From positions 2,812,636 to 2,876,635 of the forward strand of contig NZ_JAGFPK010000001.1 in NCBI RefSeq assembly GCF_017599385.1: 64,000 bases of DNA, written 5' to 3'. Made by a program: the position numbers and the translations under genes. This document shows positions 42,450 through 50,136 of the stretch, piece after piece (position 1 is the first letter of the stretch; each line of letters starts with the position of its first letter). This DNA is from Ciceribacter sp. L1K22. GTDB taxonomy: Bacteria; Pseudomonadota; Alphaproteobacteria; Rhizobiales; Rhizobiaceae. Under the pieces are notes generated by a model. It was given only the letters and a program-made list of their open reading frames with translations, was not told the origin of the DNA and made no database searches.

Positions 42450-44039
42450 ATGAGTGATTTTACCAATTATTTGAAGGGCCGTGTGTCGACCGGTGGCATG
42501 AGCCGCCGCGAGTTCATGGGCCGCGCCATGGCGGCGGGCCTGACGCTGACGGCCGCAAGCACGCTTTACGCAGCTGGCGCCGCCGCCCAGGAACCGAAGC
42601 GCGGCGGACATTTGAAGCTCGGCCTTGAAGGCGGCTCCGCCACCGACAGCAAGGACCCGGCGAAATTCCTGTCGCAGTTCATGTTCTGCGTCGGCCGCTG
42701 CTGGGGCGACATGCTTGTCGAATCCGAACCGCTGACCGGCGCCCCTGTTCCGGCCCTCGCCGAAAGCTGGGAAGCCTCTGCGGACGCTGCGACCTGGACC
42801 TTCAAGATCCGCAAGGGTGTCCAGTTCCATGACGGCAAGGAACTGACGGTCGACGATGTGATCGCCACCCTGCGGCGCCATACCGACGAGAAGTCGGAAT
42901 CCGGCGCGCTCGGCGTTATGAAGTCGATCAAGGACATTGCCGCAGACGGCGACAACGTCGTCCTGACGCTGACCGAAGGCAATGCCGACCTGCCGCTGCT
43001 CTTGACCGACTACCACCTGGTCATCCAGCCGAACGGCGGAAATGACGATCCGCTCGCCTCGATCGGCACCGGCCCCTACAAGATGACGAGCTTCGAGCCC
43101 GGCATCCGTGCCACCTTCGAGAGAAACCAGAACGACTGGCGCTCCGACCGTGGCTATGTCGACTCGATCGAAATCATCGGCATGAACGACGCCACCGCCC
43201 GCATCGCGGCTTTGGCATCCGGTCAGGTGCACTACATCAACCGCGTCGATCCGAAGACGGTCTCGATGCTGGAGCGCGCCCCCAACGTCGAGATCCTGAG
43301 CACCTCGGGTCGCGGCCACTACGTCTTCATCATGCATTGCAACACCGCGCCGTTCGACAATAACGACCTGCGTCTGGCGCTGAAATATGCAATGGACCGC
43401 GAGAACATGCTGAAGACCGTCCTCGGCGGCTACGGCAAGGTGGGCAACGACTTCCCGATCAACGAGACCTACGCTCTCTTCCCGGAAGGCATCGAGCAGC
43501 GCGCCTATGATCCTGACAAGGCGGCTTTCCACTTCAAGAAGTCGGGTCACTCCGGCCCGGTTCTTCTCCGCACCTCCGAAGTTGCCTTCCCCGGCGCCGT
43601 CGACGCGGCGGTTCTCTATCAGGAAAGCGCAAAGAAGGCTGGCATCGACATCGAGGTCAAGCGCGAGCCTGGCGACGGCTACTGGTCGAACGTCTGGAAC
43701 GTACAGCCGTTCTCGACCTCCTACTGGGGCGGCCGTCCGACGCAGGACCAGATGTACTCCACCGCCTATCTTTCGACGGCGGACTGGAACGACACCCGCT
43801 TCCTGCGTCCGGACTTCGACAAGATCCTGCTGGAAGCCCGTTCGGAGCTGGACGAGGCCAAGCGCAAGGACATGTACCGCGACATGGCGATGATGGTCCG
43901 CGACGAAGGCGGCCTGATCCTGCCGATGTTCAACGATTTCGTGAATGCCGCGACGAAGAACGTCAAGGGCTACGTCCACGACATCGGCAACGACATGTCG
44001 AACGGCTACGTCGCGACCCGCGTCTGGCTGGAAGGCTGA
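42450..44039 (+). CDS. Dipeptide-type ABC solute-binding protein 1, Tat signal
   Basis: 529 residues, SBP_bac_5 family (DppA/OppA type). About 17 residues precede a twin-arginine motif MSRREFMG and a hydrophobic stretch ending AAAQ. Family features are the LAESWEASADAATWTFKIRKGV and NNDLRLALKYAMDREN segments. It is paralogous to the binding protein at 48524-50113, which has exactly the same length. It begins 139 bases after the carnitine operon and leads the permease/ATPase genes. Ligands of this family are peptides, opines or nickel; a quaternary-amine ligand is conceivable here because of the neighbour operon. Confidence 0.9.
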   Translation: MSDFTNYLKGRVSTGGMSRREFMGRAMAAGLTLTAASTLYAAGAAAQEPKRGGHLKLGLEGGSATDSKDPAKFLSQFMFCVGRCWGDMLVESEPLTGAPVPALAESWEASADAATWTFKIRKGVQFHDGKELTVDDVIATLRRHTDEKSESGALGVMKSIKDIAADGDNVVLTLTEGNADLPLLLTDYHLVIQPNGGNDDPLASIGTGPYKMTSFEPGIRATFERNQNDWRSDRGYVDSIEIIGMNDATARIAALASGQVHYINRVDPKTVSMLERAPNVEILSTSGRGHYVFIMHCNTAPFDNNDLRLALKYAMDRENMLKTVLGGYGKVGNDFPINETYALFPEGIEQRAYDPDKAAFHFKKSGHSGPVLLRTSEVAFPGAVDAAVLYQESAKKAGIDIEVKREPGDGYWSNVWNVQPFSTSYWGGRPTQDQMYSTAYLSTADWNDTRFLRPDFDKILLEARSELDEAKRKDMYRDMAMMVRDEGGLILPMFNDFVNAATKNVKGYVHDIGNDMSNGYVATRVWLEG

Positions 44040-44082
44040 GTTCCGCACGCATGCGGGGCGATAAGCCCCTTATCGGTCGATC

Positions 44083-44109
44083 GACCCGCGGCAGTCCCTG
44101 CCGCGGGTC
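44083..44109 (+). other. Stem-loop between binding-protein and permease genes
   Basis: GACCCGCGGCA at 44083-44093 and TGCCGCGGGTC at 44099-44109 form a perfect 11-base stem with loop GTCCC. There is no following T-run. Just upstream two alternative small hairpins overlap (44055-44069 and 44059-44075). The position mirrors the hairpin at 30703-30729 of the other ABC operon. Confidence 0.6.
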
Positions 44110-44142
44110 ATTCCCGCTATAAAGGACCTGGGCAGACTGACC

Positions 44143-45150
44143 ATGACCAACCTTACGGATGCCGGCGACGCGCCGGCTCGAAAACTGTCGGAGCGATATC
44201 CGCTCGCCGCGCTCGTCATCCAACGCCTGGCGCTGAGCTTCGCGCTTCTTCTGGCGGTTTCGGTACTGATCTTCGGTGGCGTGGAGGCGCTTCCCGGCGA
44301 CTTCGCAACCACCTATCTCGGCCAGTCGGCGACACCGCAGGCGGTCGCCAACATCCGCTCCGAACTCGGCCTCGATCGCCCCATTACAACGCGCTACTTC
44401 GAGTGGCTCGGCGGCGTTCTTCAAGGTGATTTTGGCACCTCCTGGGCCAGCCGCAATTCCGTGACCGAACAGATCGGCAAGCGCCTCGGCAATTCCCTGA
44501 TGCTTGCCGGCCTGGCCGCGGCGATCTCCGTGCCGCTGGCCGTCGGCCTCGGCATGCTCGCGGTCCACTTCCGCAACCGGCTGCCCGACCGCATCATCAA
44601 CGTGGTCTCGCTGGCAGCGATCTCCCTGCCCGAATTCTTCATCGGCTACCTGCTGATCCTGTTCTTCGCCATCAACACCGGGATCGCCACGTTCCCCTCG
44701 ACCGTGCACGACGGCATGAGTTGGTCCGACCGCCTGGCGGCGATGGCGCTGCCGACTGCGACGCTCGTGCTTGTCGTGCTCGCCCACATGATGCGCATGA
44801 CCCGCGCCGCGATCCTCTCGGTCATGTCGTCGGCCTATATGGAAACCGCCGAATTGAAGGGCCTGTCCGCCTTTCGCGCCATCGTCAAACACGCCGCTCC
44901 GAACGCCATTGCGCCGATCGTGAACGTCGTGGCACTCAACCTCGCCTACCTCGTCGTCGGCGTGGTGGTGGTCGAGGTGGTCTTCGTCTATCCCGGCATG
45001 GGCCAGTACATGGTCGACGCCGTGACGGTCCGCGACATGCCGGTCGTCCAGGCCTGCGGTTTGATCTTCGCCGCCGTCTACATTTTCCTGAACATGCTGG
45101 CGGACATCATCGCCATTGTCGCCAACCCGAGACTGAGGCATCCGAGATGA
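44143..45150 (+). CDS. Dipeptide-type ABC permease (DppB family)
   Basis: 335 residues, six predicted spans with the large periplasmic loop after span 1 (VEALPGDFATTYLGQSATPQ) typical of DppB. The ATPase-docking motif lies in METAELKGLSAFRAIVKHAAPN. Its stop overlaps the next permease start (ATGA at 45147-45150). Confidence 0.93.
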   Translation: MTNLTDAGDAPARKLSERYPLAALVIQRLALSFALLLAVSVLIFGGVEALPGDFATTYLGQSATPQAVANIRSELGLDRPITTRYFEWLGGVLQGDFGTSWASRNSVTEQIGKRLGNSLMLAGLAAAISVPLAVGLGMLAVHFRNRLPDRIINVVSLAAISLPEFFIGYLLILFFAINTGIATFPSTVHDGMSWSDRLAAMALPTATLVLVVLAHMMRMTRAAILSVMSSAYMETAELKGLSAFRAIVKHAAPNAIAPIVNVVALNLAYLVVGVVVVEVVFVYPGMGQYMVDAVTVRDMPVVQACGLIFAAVYIFLNMLADIIAIVANPRLRHPR

Positions 45151-45974
45151 GGCTGAAAGAAATCCCCATCAGCGCCTGGGTAGGCATTCTCGGCATCTTG
45201 CTGGCCTTCTTCTGCGCGCTTTTCGCGCCATTCATCGCCCCTTACGGCGAGCGCGAGATCGTCGGTAGCGTATGGGAACCCATGGGTGGCACCTACCTTC
45301 TGGGCACCGACAACCTTGGTCGCGACCTGCTGTCGCGCATGATTTACGGGGCGCGGACCACCCTCTTCGTGGCGCTCGCCGCCACCCTGCTGTCGTTCTC
45401 GATAGGCATCATCCTGAGCTTCACAGCCGCTGTGTCGCGCGGACTTCTCGACCAGTTTCTGTCGCGCTTCAACGACCTGATGATGTCAATCCCGACCCTG
45501 ATTTTCGCGCTGGTCGTGCTCGCGGTCCTGCCGCAGAACCTGTTCGTGCTGATAGGCGTCATGGCGATCCTCGATTCCACTCGCGTCTATCGCCTCGGCC
45601 GCGCCGTGGCGCTCGATGTCGCGGTTATGGAATTCGTCGAAGCGGCACGTCTTCGCGGCGAAGGACGGCTCTGGATCATCTTCCGCGAGATCCTGCCCAA
45701 TACGCTCTCGCCGCTGCTTGCCGAATTCGGCCTTCGCTTCGCCTTTTCGATCCTGTTCCTGTCCACCCTCTCCTTCCTCGGCCTCGGCATTCAGCCGCCG
45801 GCGGCGGACTGGGGCGGCATGGTGAAGGACAACAAGGACGGCATCATCTTCGGCATCTCCGCCGCCCTCGTTCCGGGTTCGGCGATTGCCGCGCTCGCCG
45901 TCTGCGTCAACCTGGTGGTCGACTGGCTGCTGAAACGAACCTCCAGCCTGAAGGGAGGCCGCGGCGATGCCTGA
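45147..45974 (+). CDS. Dipeptide-type ABC permease (DppC family)
   Basis: 275 residues. Signatures include LLGTDNLGRDLLSRMIYGARTT and the EAA-type loop VEAARLRGEGRLWIIFREILP. The open frame reaches 44721 inside the DppB gene, but ATG 45147 is coupled to the upstream stop and gives the normal N-terminus. It overlaps the ATPase gene by eight bases. Confidence 0.93.
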   Translation: MRLKEIPISAWVGILGILLAFFCALFAPFIAPYGEREIVGSVWEPMGGTYLLGTDNLGRDLLSRMIYGARTTLFVALAATLLSFSIGIILSFTAAVSRGLLDQFLSRFNDLMMSIPTLIFALVVLAVLPQNLFVLIGVMAILDSTRVYRLGRAVALDVAVMEFVEAARLRGEGRLWIIFREILPNTLSPLLAEFGLRFAFSILFLSTLSFLGLGIQPPAADWGGMVKDNKDGIIFGISAALVPGSAIAALAVCVNLVVDWLLKRTSSLKGGRGDA

Positions 45975-47598
45975 GCTCCTGTCTGTTCGCAATCTCAAGA
46001 TCGAGGCGACCTCCTATCCTCCGGGCGAGCCGCCAAAGACCATCACCATCGTCGAGGGCGTCTCCTTCGATCTGTCCAAGGGCCAGGTCCTCGGACTGAT
46101 CGGCGAATCCGGCGCCGGCAAGTCGACGATCGGCCTGTCTGCGATGGCATACGGGCGCGGTGGAGTACGCATCACCGGCGGCGAGGTGCTGCTCGATGGC
46201 GAGAACATTCTCGCGCTCGGCAAGTCCGGCATCCGCAAGGTCCGCGGCGCCCGGGTCTGCTACGTGGCGCAATCGGCGGCCGCCGCCTTCAATCCGGCGC
46301 ACAGGCTCGGCGACCAGGTTATCGAGGCGAGCCTCAAGCACGGACTGATGTCACGCGAGGAAGCCAAGAAGCGCGCCGTCTACCTGTTTGGCGTTCTCGG
46401 ACTGCCCGACCCCGAGCACTTCGGCGACCGGTATCCGCACCAGGTCTCCGGTGGTCAATTGCAGCGCGCCATGACCGCCATGGCGCTCTGCCCGAACCCC
46501 GAATTGATCGTCTTTGACGAACCGACGACGGCGCTCGACGTGACGACCCAGATCGACGTGCTGGCCGCGATCAAGCACGCAATCGAGGAAACGGACACGG
46601 CCGCCCTCTACATTACTCACGACCTCGCCGTCGTCGCCCAGATCTCGGACGACATCATGGTTCTCCGCCATGGCAAGACGGTGGAATACGGCACGGCCCA
46701 GCAGATCATAGAGGCGCCGGTGGAGGAGTATACCAGGGCGCTCGTCAATGTCCGCCAGACCGGCAAGGAAGAAGCAGCCGACCAGTCGAACACCCTGATC
46801 AAGGTCGAACATGTAACAGCCGGCTACCCGAACGGCTTCAAGGTTCTGCACGACGTCTCGCTGCACCTGCCGAAGGGACAGACACTTGCCATCGTCGGCG
46901 AATCCGGCTCGGGAAAGTCGACGCTCGCCCGTGTCATCACCGGCCTCCTGCCGCCGCAGGAAGGAACGGTGTCCTTCGAGGGCCAACCGCTGCCGAAGGC
47001 TTTGAAGGACCGCTCGCGAGACGATCTGAGACGCATCCAGCTGATCTACCAGATGGCCGATACGGCGATGAACCCGCGCCAGACGGTGCGTGACATCATC
47101 GGCCGGCCACTGACGTTCTACTACGGCCTCCACGGTGCGGCGAAGACGGCGCGCGTGAAGGAACTGCTCGAGCAGATCGAGATGGGCTCCGGCTTCGTCG
47201 ACCGCTATCCCGCCGAACTCTCCGGCGGGCAGAAGCAGCGCGTGGCGATTGCCAGGGCACTTGCCGCCAAGCCCGAAGTGCTGCTCTGCGACGAGCCGAC
47301 CTCGGCGCTCGATCCGCTGGTGGCCGAAGGCATTCTGAAACTGCTGATGCGCCTGCAGGCCGAAACCCAGCTCTCGTATGTGTTCATCACCCATGACATC
47401 GCCATCGTCCGCGCGATAGCCGACTCCGTGGCTGTCATGCACCGGGGACGGCTGGTGCGCTTCGGACCGAAGTCGAAAGTGCTCGCACCGCCCTTCGACG
47501 ACTATACCGACCTGCTGCTGAAATCCGTGCCCGAGATGGAAATCGGCTGGCTCGAAAAGGCGCTCGCCACCCGCAAGATGGAGAGCGCGGGCAACTGA
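45967..47598 (+). CDS. Fused double ABC ATPase (DppD-DppF)
   Basis: 543 residues containing two complete nucleotide-binding domains. Domain 1 has Walker A GESGAGKST, signature VSGGQLQRAM and IVFDEPTTALD; domain 2 has GESGSGKST, LSGGQKQRVAIARAL and LLCDEPTSALD. The two ATPases are separate genes in E. coli dpp/opp and fused here, as often in rhizobia. It completes the importer used by one or both of the paralogous binding proteins. A stem (47583-47607) whose loop holds the stop codon separates it from the convergent regulator. Confidence 0.93.
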   Translation: MPELLSVRNLKIEATSYPPGEPPKTITIVEGVSFDLSKGQVLGLIGESGAGKSTIGLSAMAYGRGGVRITGGEVLLDGENILALGKSGIRKVRGARVCYVAQSAAAAFNPAHRLGDQVIEASLKHGLMSREEAKKRAVYLFGVLGLPDPEHFGDRYPHQVSGGQLQRAMTAMALCPNPELIVFDEPTTALDVTTQIDVLAAIKHAIEETDTAALYITHDLAVVAQISDDIMVLRHGKTVEYGTAQQIIEAPVEEYTRALVNVRQTGKEEAADQSNTLIKVEHVTAGYPNGFKVLHDVSLHLPKGQTLAIVGESGSGKSTLARVITGLLPPQEGTVSFEGQPLPKALKDRSRDDLRRIQLIYQMADTAMNPRQTVRDIIGRPLTFYYGLHGAAKTARVKELLEQIEMGSGFVDRYPAELSGGQKQRVAIARALAAKPEVLLCDEPTSALDPLVAEGILKLLMRLQAETQLSYVFITHDIAIVRAIADSVAVMHRGRLVRFGPKSKVLAPPFDDYTDLLLKSVPEMEIGWLEKALATRKMESAGN

Positions 47599-47605
47599 CC
47601 CGCGC

Positions 47606-48391
47606 TCAATACTCGTTCGGAACCGTCAGAAGCTCCGCCTCCGGAACGTCGAGAAAACTTCGGACCGTCGGCGGCAATTGCCGCGACGACAGCGGCAATA
47701 CTCCGCATCGCGACAACAGTTGCCGCAGGTCCGGCTCCGCGCCGACATGCCGCCAGATCATGCGGGACGCATAGGGAAGATTGCCCTTGCGCCAGGAAAC
47801 GCCCATAGTCGTTCCCCTGAGATAGGCCTTCTGGTGGATCTCGAACGGTAGCAGGATCGTCTGCGACAGCATCGTATTGATGCCCCTCGCCCGCTCGTAG
47901 ATAAAGATACGATTGCGCAGGAAGGCGGCGAGGCCGACATATTTCGTATCCTGCCGGATTTCCCTTTCCCGGTCCCTTATCCGCTCGACCGTCTTCACAT
48001 GCATTTGGCCGTTGTGCTCGTAAAGCCGGCTGCAGGAGCAAACGGCAAGGCCGGGCCAGGACAGCGACAGATGATAGGTCTGGTAATAGCCGGCATGCTT
48101 TCGAAGCGCCGCGAGATCGCCCGGAAGTCCTTTGAGGAGGTCGGTGGCCTCGGCCCCGCCGCGCTCAGGCCGGTGCAGCTTCTCGCCGAATACCCTGGTA
48201 GACAACGAGAAATCCGAGGCGGAGAGTCCGAAGAAGGCGGCGATCCGTGCCAGGTTGTGCGGCGACGGTCTCGTTTCGCCATTGATGTAGCGGTTGAACT
48301 GCTGCCGGTTGATGCCGACCTCGCGGCAGATGTGAGAGATCGAGCGCTGTGTCGCACACGCCGTTTTGAGATTTTCGATGAAGACATCCAT
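47606..48391 (-). CDS. XRE-type helix-turn-helix transcriptional regulator
   Basis: 261 residues. The N-terminal helix-turn-helix (HICREVGINRQQFNRYINGETRPS, about residues 19-43) is of Cro/C1 type. The remaining 190 residues have no family I can name; they contain a short WRKGNL / RMIWRH segment and may be a ligand-sensing domain. It is divergent from the second binding-protein gene across 132 bases that include a palindrome (48435-48462), and convergent with the ATPase gene. It probably controls expression of the dipeptide-type uptake genes. Confidence 0.82.
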   Translation of the reverse strand: MDVFIENLKTACATQRSISHICREVGINRQQFNRYINGETRPSPHNLARIAAFFGLSASDFSLSTRVFGEKLHRPERGGAEATDLLKGLPGDLAALRKHAGYYQTYHLSLSWPGLAVCSCSRLYEHNGQMHVKTVERIRDREREIRQDTKYVGLAAFLRNRIFIYERARGINTMLSQTILLPFEIHQKAYLRGTTMGVSWRKGNLPYASRMIWRHVGAEPDLRQLLSRCGVLPLSSRQLPPTVRSFLDVPEAELLTVPNEY

Positions 48392-48434
48392 GGCGTGACA
48401 GACCGCAAGAAGACAACCGGTACGGTAGCGTAAA

Positions 48435-48462
48435 TTCGCTTAAATATGCTTCATATAGCGAA
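48435..48462. promoter_or_regulatory. Palindrome in the regulator / binding-protein 2 intergenic region
   Basis: Outer arms TTCGCT (48435-48440) and AGCGAA (48457-48462) enclose an inner ATATG-CTT-CATAT repeat. It lies about 45 bases before the XRE regulator start and 60 before the binding-protein start, a good place for an autoregulatory operator. Binding by the regulator is inference. Confidence 0.5.
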
Positions 48463-48523
48463 ATTGTGTGGCGCACCACTCGGATTACGGTCTGGCCGAC
48501 AAATCCGAAAAGGGGATCTCCAA

Positions 48524-50113
48524 ATGTCCGATTTCAGCAAGGGTCGCACCGGCCTCATCCTCCCCACCTCTATCGACCGCCGCACCTTCCTCGGTGGCAC
48601 CGCCGCCCTCGGGCTGGCAGCAGGCCTTTCCGGCGGCCTGTTCGCGTCGCCGGCTCGCGCCCAGGAGCCGAAGCGCGGTGGCGATCTCAAGCTCGGCCTC
48701 AAGGGCGGCGCCACCAGCGACGTGCTTGATCCCGCCACATACAGCGCATCCGTCCTCTTTGTGATCGGCCGCCTCTGGGGCGACACGCTGGTCGAATCCG
48801 ATCCGAAGACGGGCGCACCGGTGCCGTCGCTTGCAGCCTCCTGGGAGCCGTCCGCGGACGCATCGGTCTGGACTTTCAAGATCCGCGATGACGTCGCCTT
48901 CCACGACGGCAGCAAGATGGGCGTGGCTGACGTTGTCGCCACATTGAAGCGCCACGCAGACGAAGCCTCCCAGTCCGGTGCCCTCGGCCTGCTGTCCTCA
49001 ATCACCGGGATCGAGGAAAAGGCGGGAGATCTCGTCCTGACGCTGAAGGAAGGCAATGCCGACCTGCCGCTGATGCTGACCGACTACCACCTGATCATCC
49101 AGCCGAAGGGCGGCGTCGATGCGCCTGCCGCGGCAATCGGTACCGGCCCCTACACGCTGAAGAGCTTCGAGGCCGGGGTACGCGCCACCTTCGAGAAAAA
49201 TGTCAGCGACTGGCGCTCCGACCGCGGTTTCGTCGACAGCGTCGAGATCCTGGTGATGAACGACACCACCGCGCGTGTCGCGGCGCTCGCCTCCGGCCAG
49301 GTCCATTTCATCAACAATGTCGATCCCAAGACCGTGCCTCTGTTGACCCGCGCACCGACGGTCGAGATTATCAGAAACGCTGGCAAGGGCTTCTACAGCT
49401 TCCTGATGCATTGCGACACCGCACCCTTCGACAACAACGACCTTCGGCTGGCACTGAAATATGCGATCGACCGGCAGGCGATTCTCGACCAGGTGCTCGG
49501 CGGCTACGGCACGCTCGGCAACGACTACCCCGTCAACGGCAACTATGCGCTGGCATCCGATGATATCGAGCAGCGCGTCTACGATCCGGACAAGGCCGCC
49601 TTCCACTTCAAGAAGTCCGGTCACGACCGTCCCGTCCTGCTGCGCACGTCGGACGCCGCCTTCGCCGGTGCCGTCGACGCGGCGATCATGTTCCAGGAAA
49701 GTGCCAGGAAGGCCGGCATTGAGATCGAGGTCAAGCGCGAGCCGGAAGACGGCTATTGGACCAATGTCTGGAACGTCCAGCCCTTCTGCGCCTCCTACTG
49801 GGGCGGTCGTCCGACGCAGGACTCGCGCTACTCGACTTCCTACCTTTCAAGCGCCGAGTGGAACGACACGCGGTTCAAGCGCGACGACTTCGACAAGATG
49901 CTGCTGCAGGCCCGCTCGGAGCTCGATGAAGCCAAGCGCAAGGACCTCTATCGCACGATGGCGCTGATGGTGCGCGACGAAGGCGGCCTCATCCTGCCTG
50001 TTTTCAACGACTACATCATGGCGTCGACGAACAAGCTCAAAGGCTATGTCGATGATATCGGTAACGACATGTCGAACGGCTATATCGGCAGCCGTATCTG
50101 GTTCGACGCGTGA
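48524..50113 (+). CDS. Dipeptide-type ABC solute-binding protein 2, Tat-like signal
   Basis: 529 residues, SBP_bac_5 family. The leader has DRRTFLGG followed by a hydrophobic core ending ARAQ, consistent with Tat export. Long stretches are identical to binding protein 1 (for example NNDLRLALKYA, DPDKAAFHFKKSGH, DIGNDMSNGY), so the two arose by duplication. It has no permease genes of its own and should use the membrane components at 44.1-47.6 kb. ATG 48524 is used; the frame is open to 48446. Confidence 0.9.
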   Translation: MSDFSKGRTGLILPTSIDRRTFLGGTAALGLAAGLSGGLFASPARAQEPKRGGDLKLGLKGGATSDVLDPATYSASVLFVIGRLWGDTLVESDPKTGAPVPSLAASWEPSADASVWTFKIRDDVAFHDGSKMGVADVVATLKRHADEASQSGALGLLSSITGIEEKAGDLVLTLKEGNADLPLMLTDYHLIIQPKGGVDAPAAAIGTGPYTLKSFEAGVRATFEKNVSDWRSDRGFVDSVEILVMNDTTARVAALASGQVHFINNVDPKTVPLLTRAPTVEIIRNAGKGFYSFLMHCDTAPFDNNDLRLALKYAIDRQAILDQVLGGYGTLGNDYPVNGNYALASDDIEQRVYDPDKAAFHFKKSGHDRPVLLRTSDAAFAGAVDAAIMFQESARKAGIEIEVKREPEDGYWTNVWNVQPFCASYWGGRPTQDSRYSTSYLSSAEWNDTRFKRDDFDKMLLQARSELDEAKRKDLYRTMALMVRDEGGLILPVFNDYIMASTNKLKGYVDDIGNDMSNGYIGSRIWFDA

Positions 50114-50136
50114 GAATGGAAGCACGGGAAAACATC

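Noticed and set aside
47583..47607. Rho-independent terminator between the ATPase and XRE regulator genes
   Set aside because: The stem (GAGCGCGGG / CCCGCGCTC) is good but includes the stop codon in the loop and has no T-run in either direction, so it was kept only as a remark in the ATPase entry.
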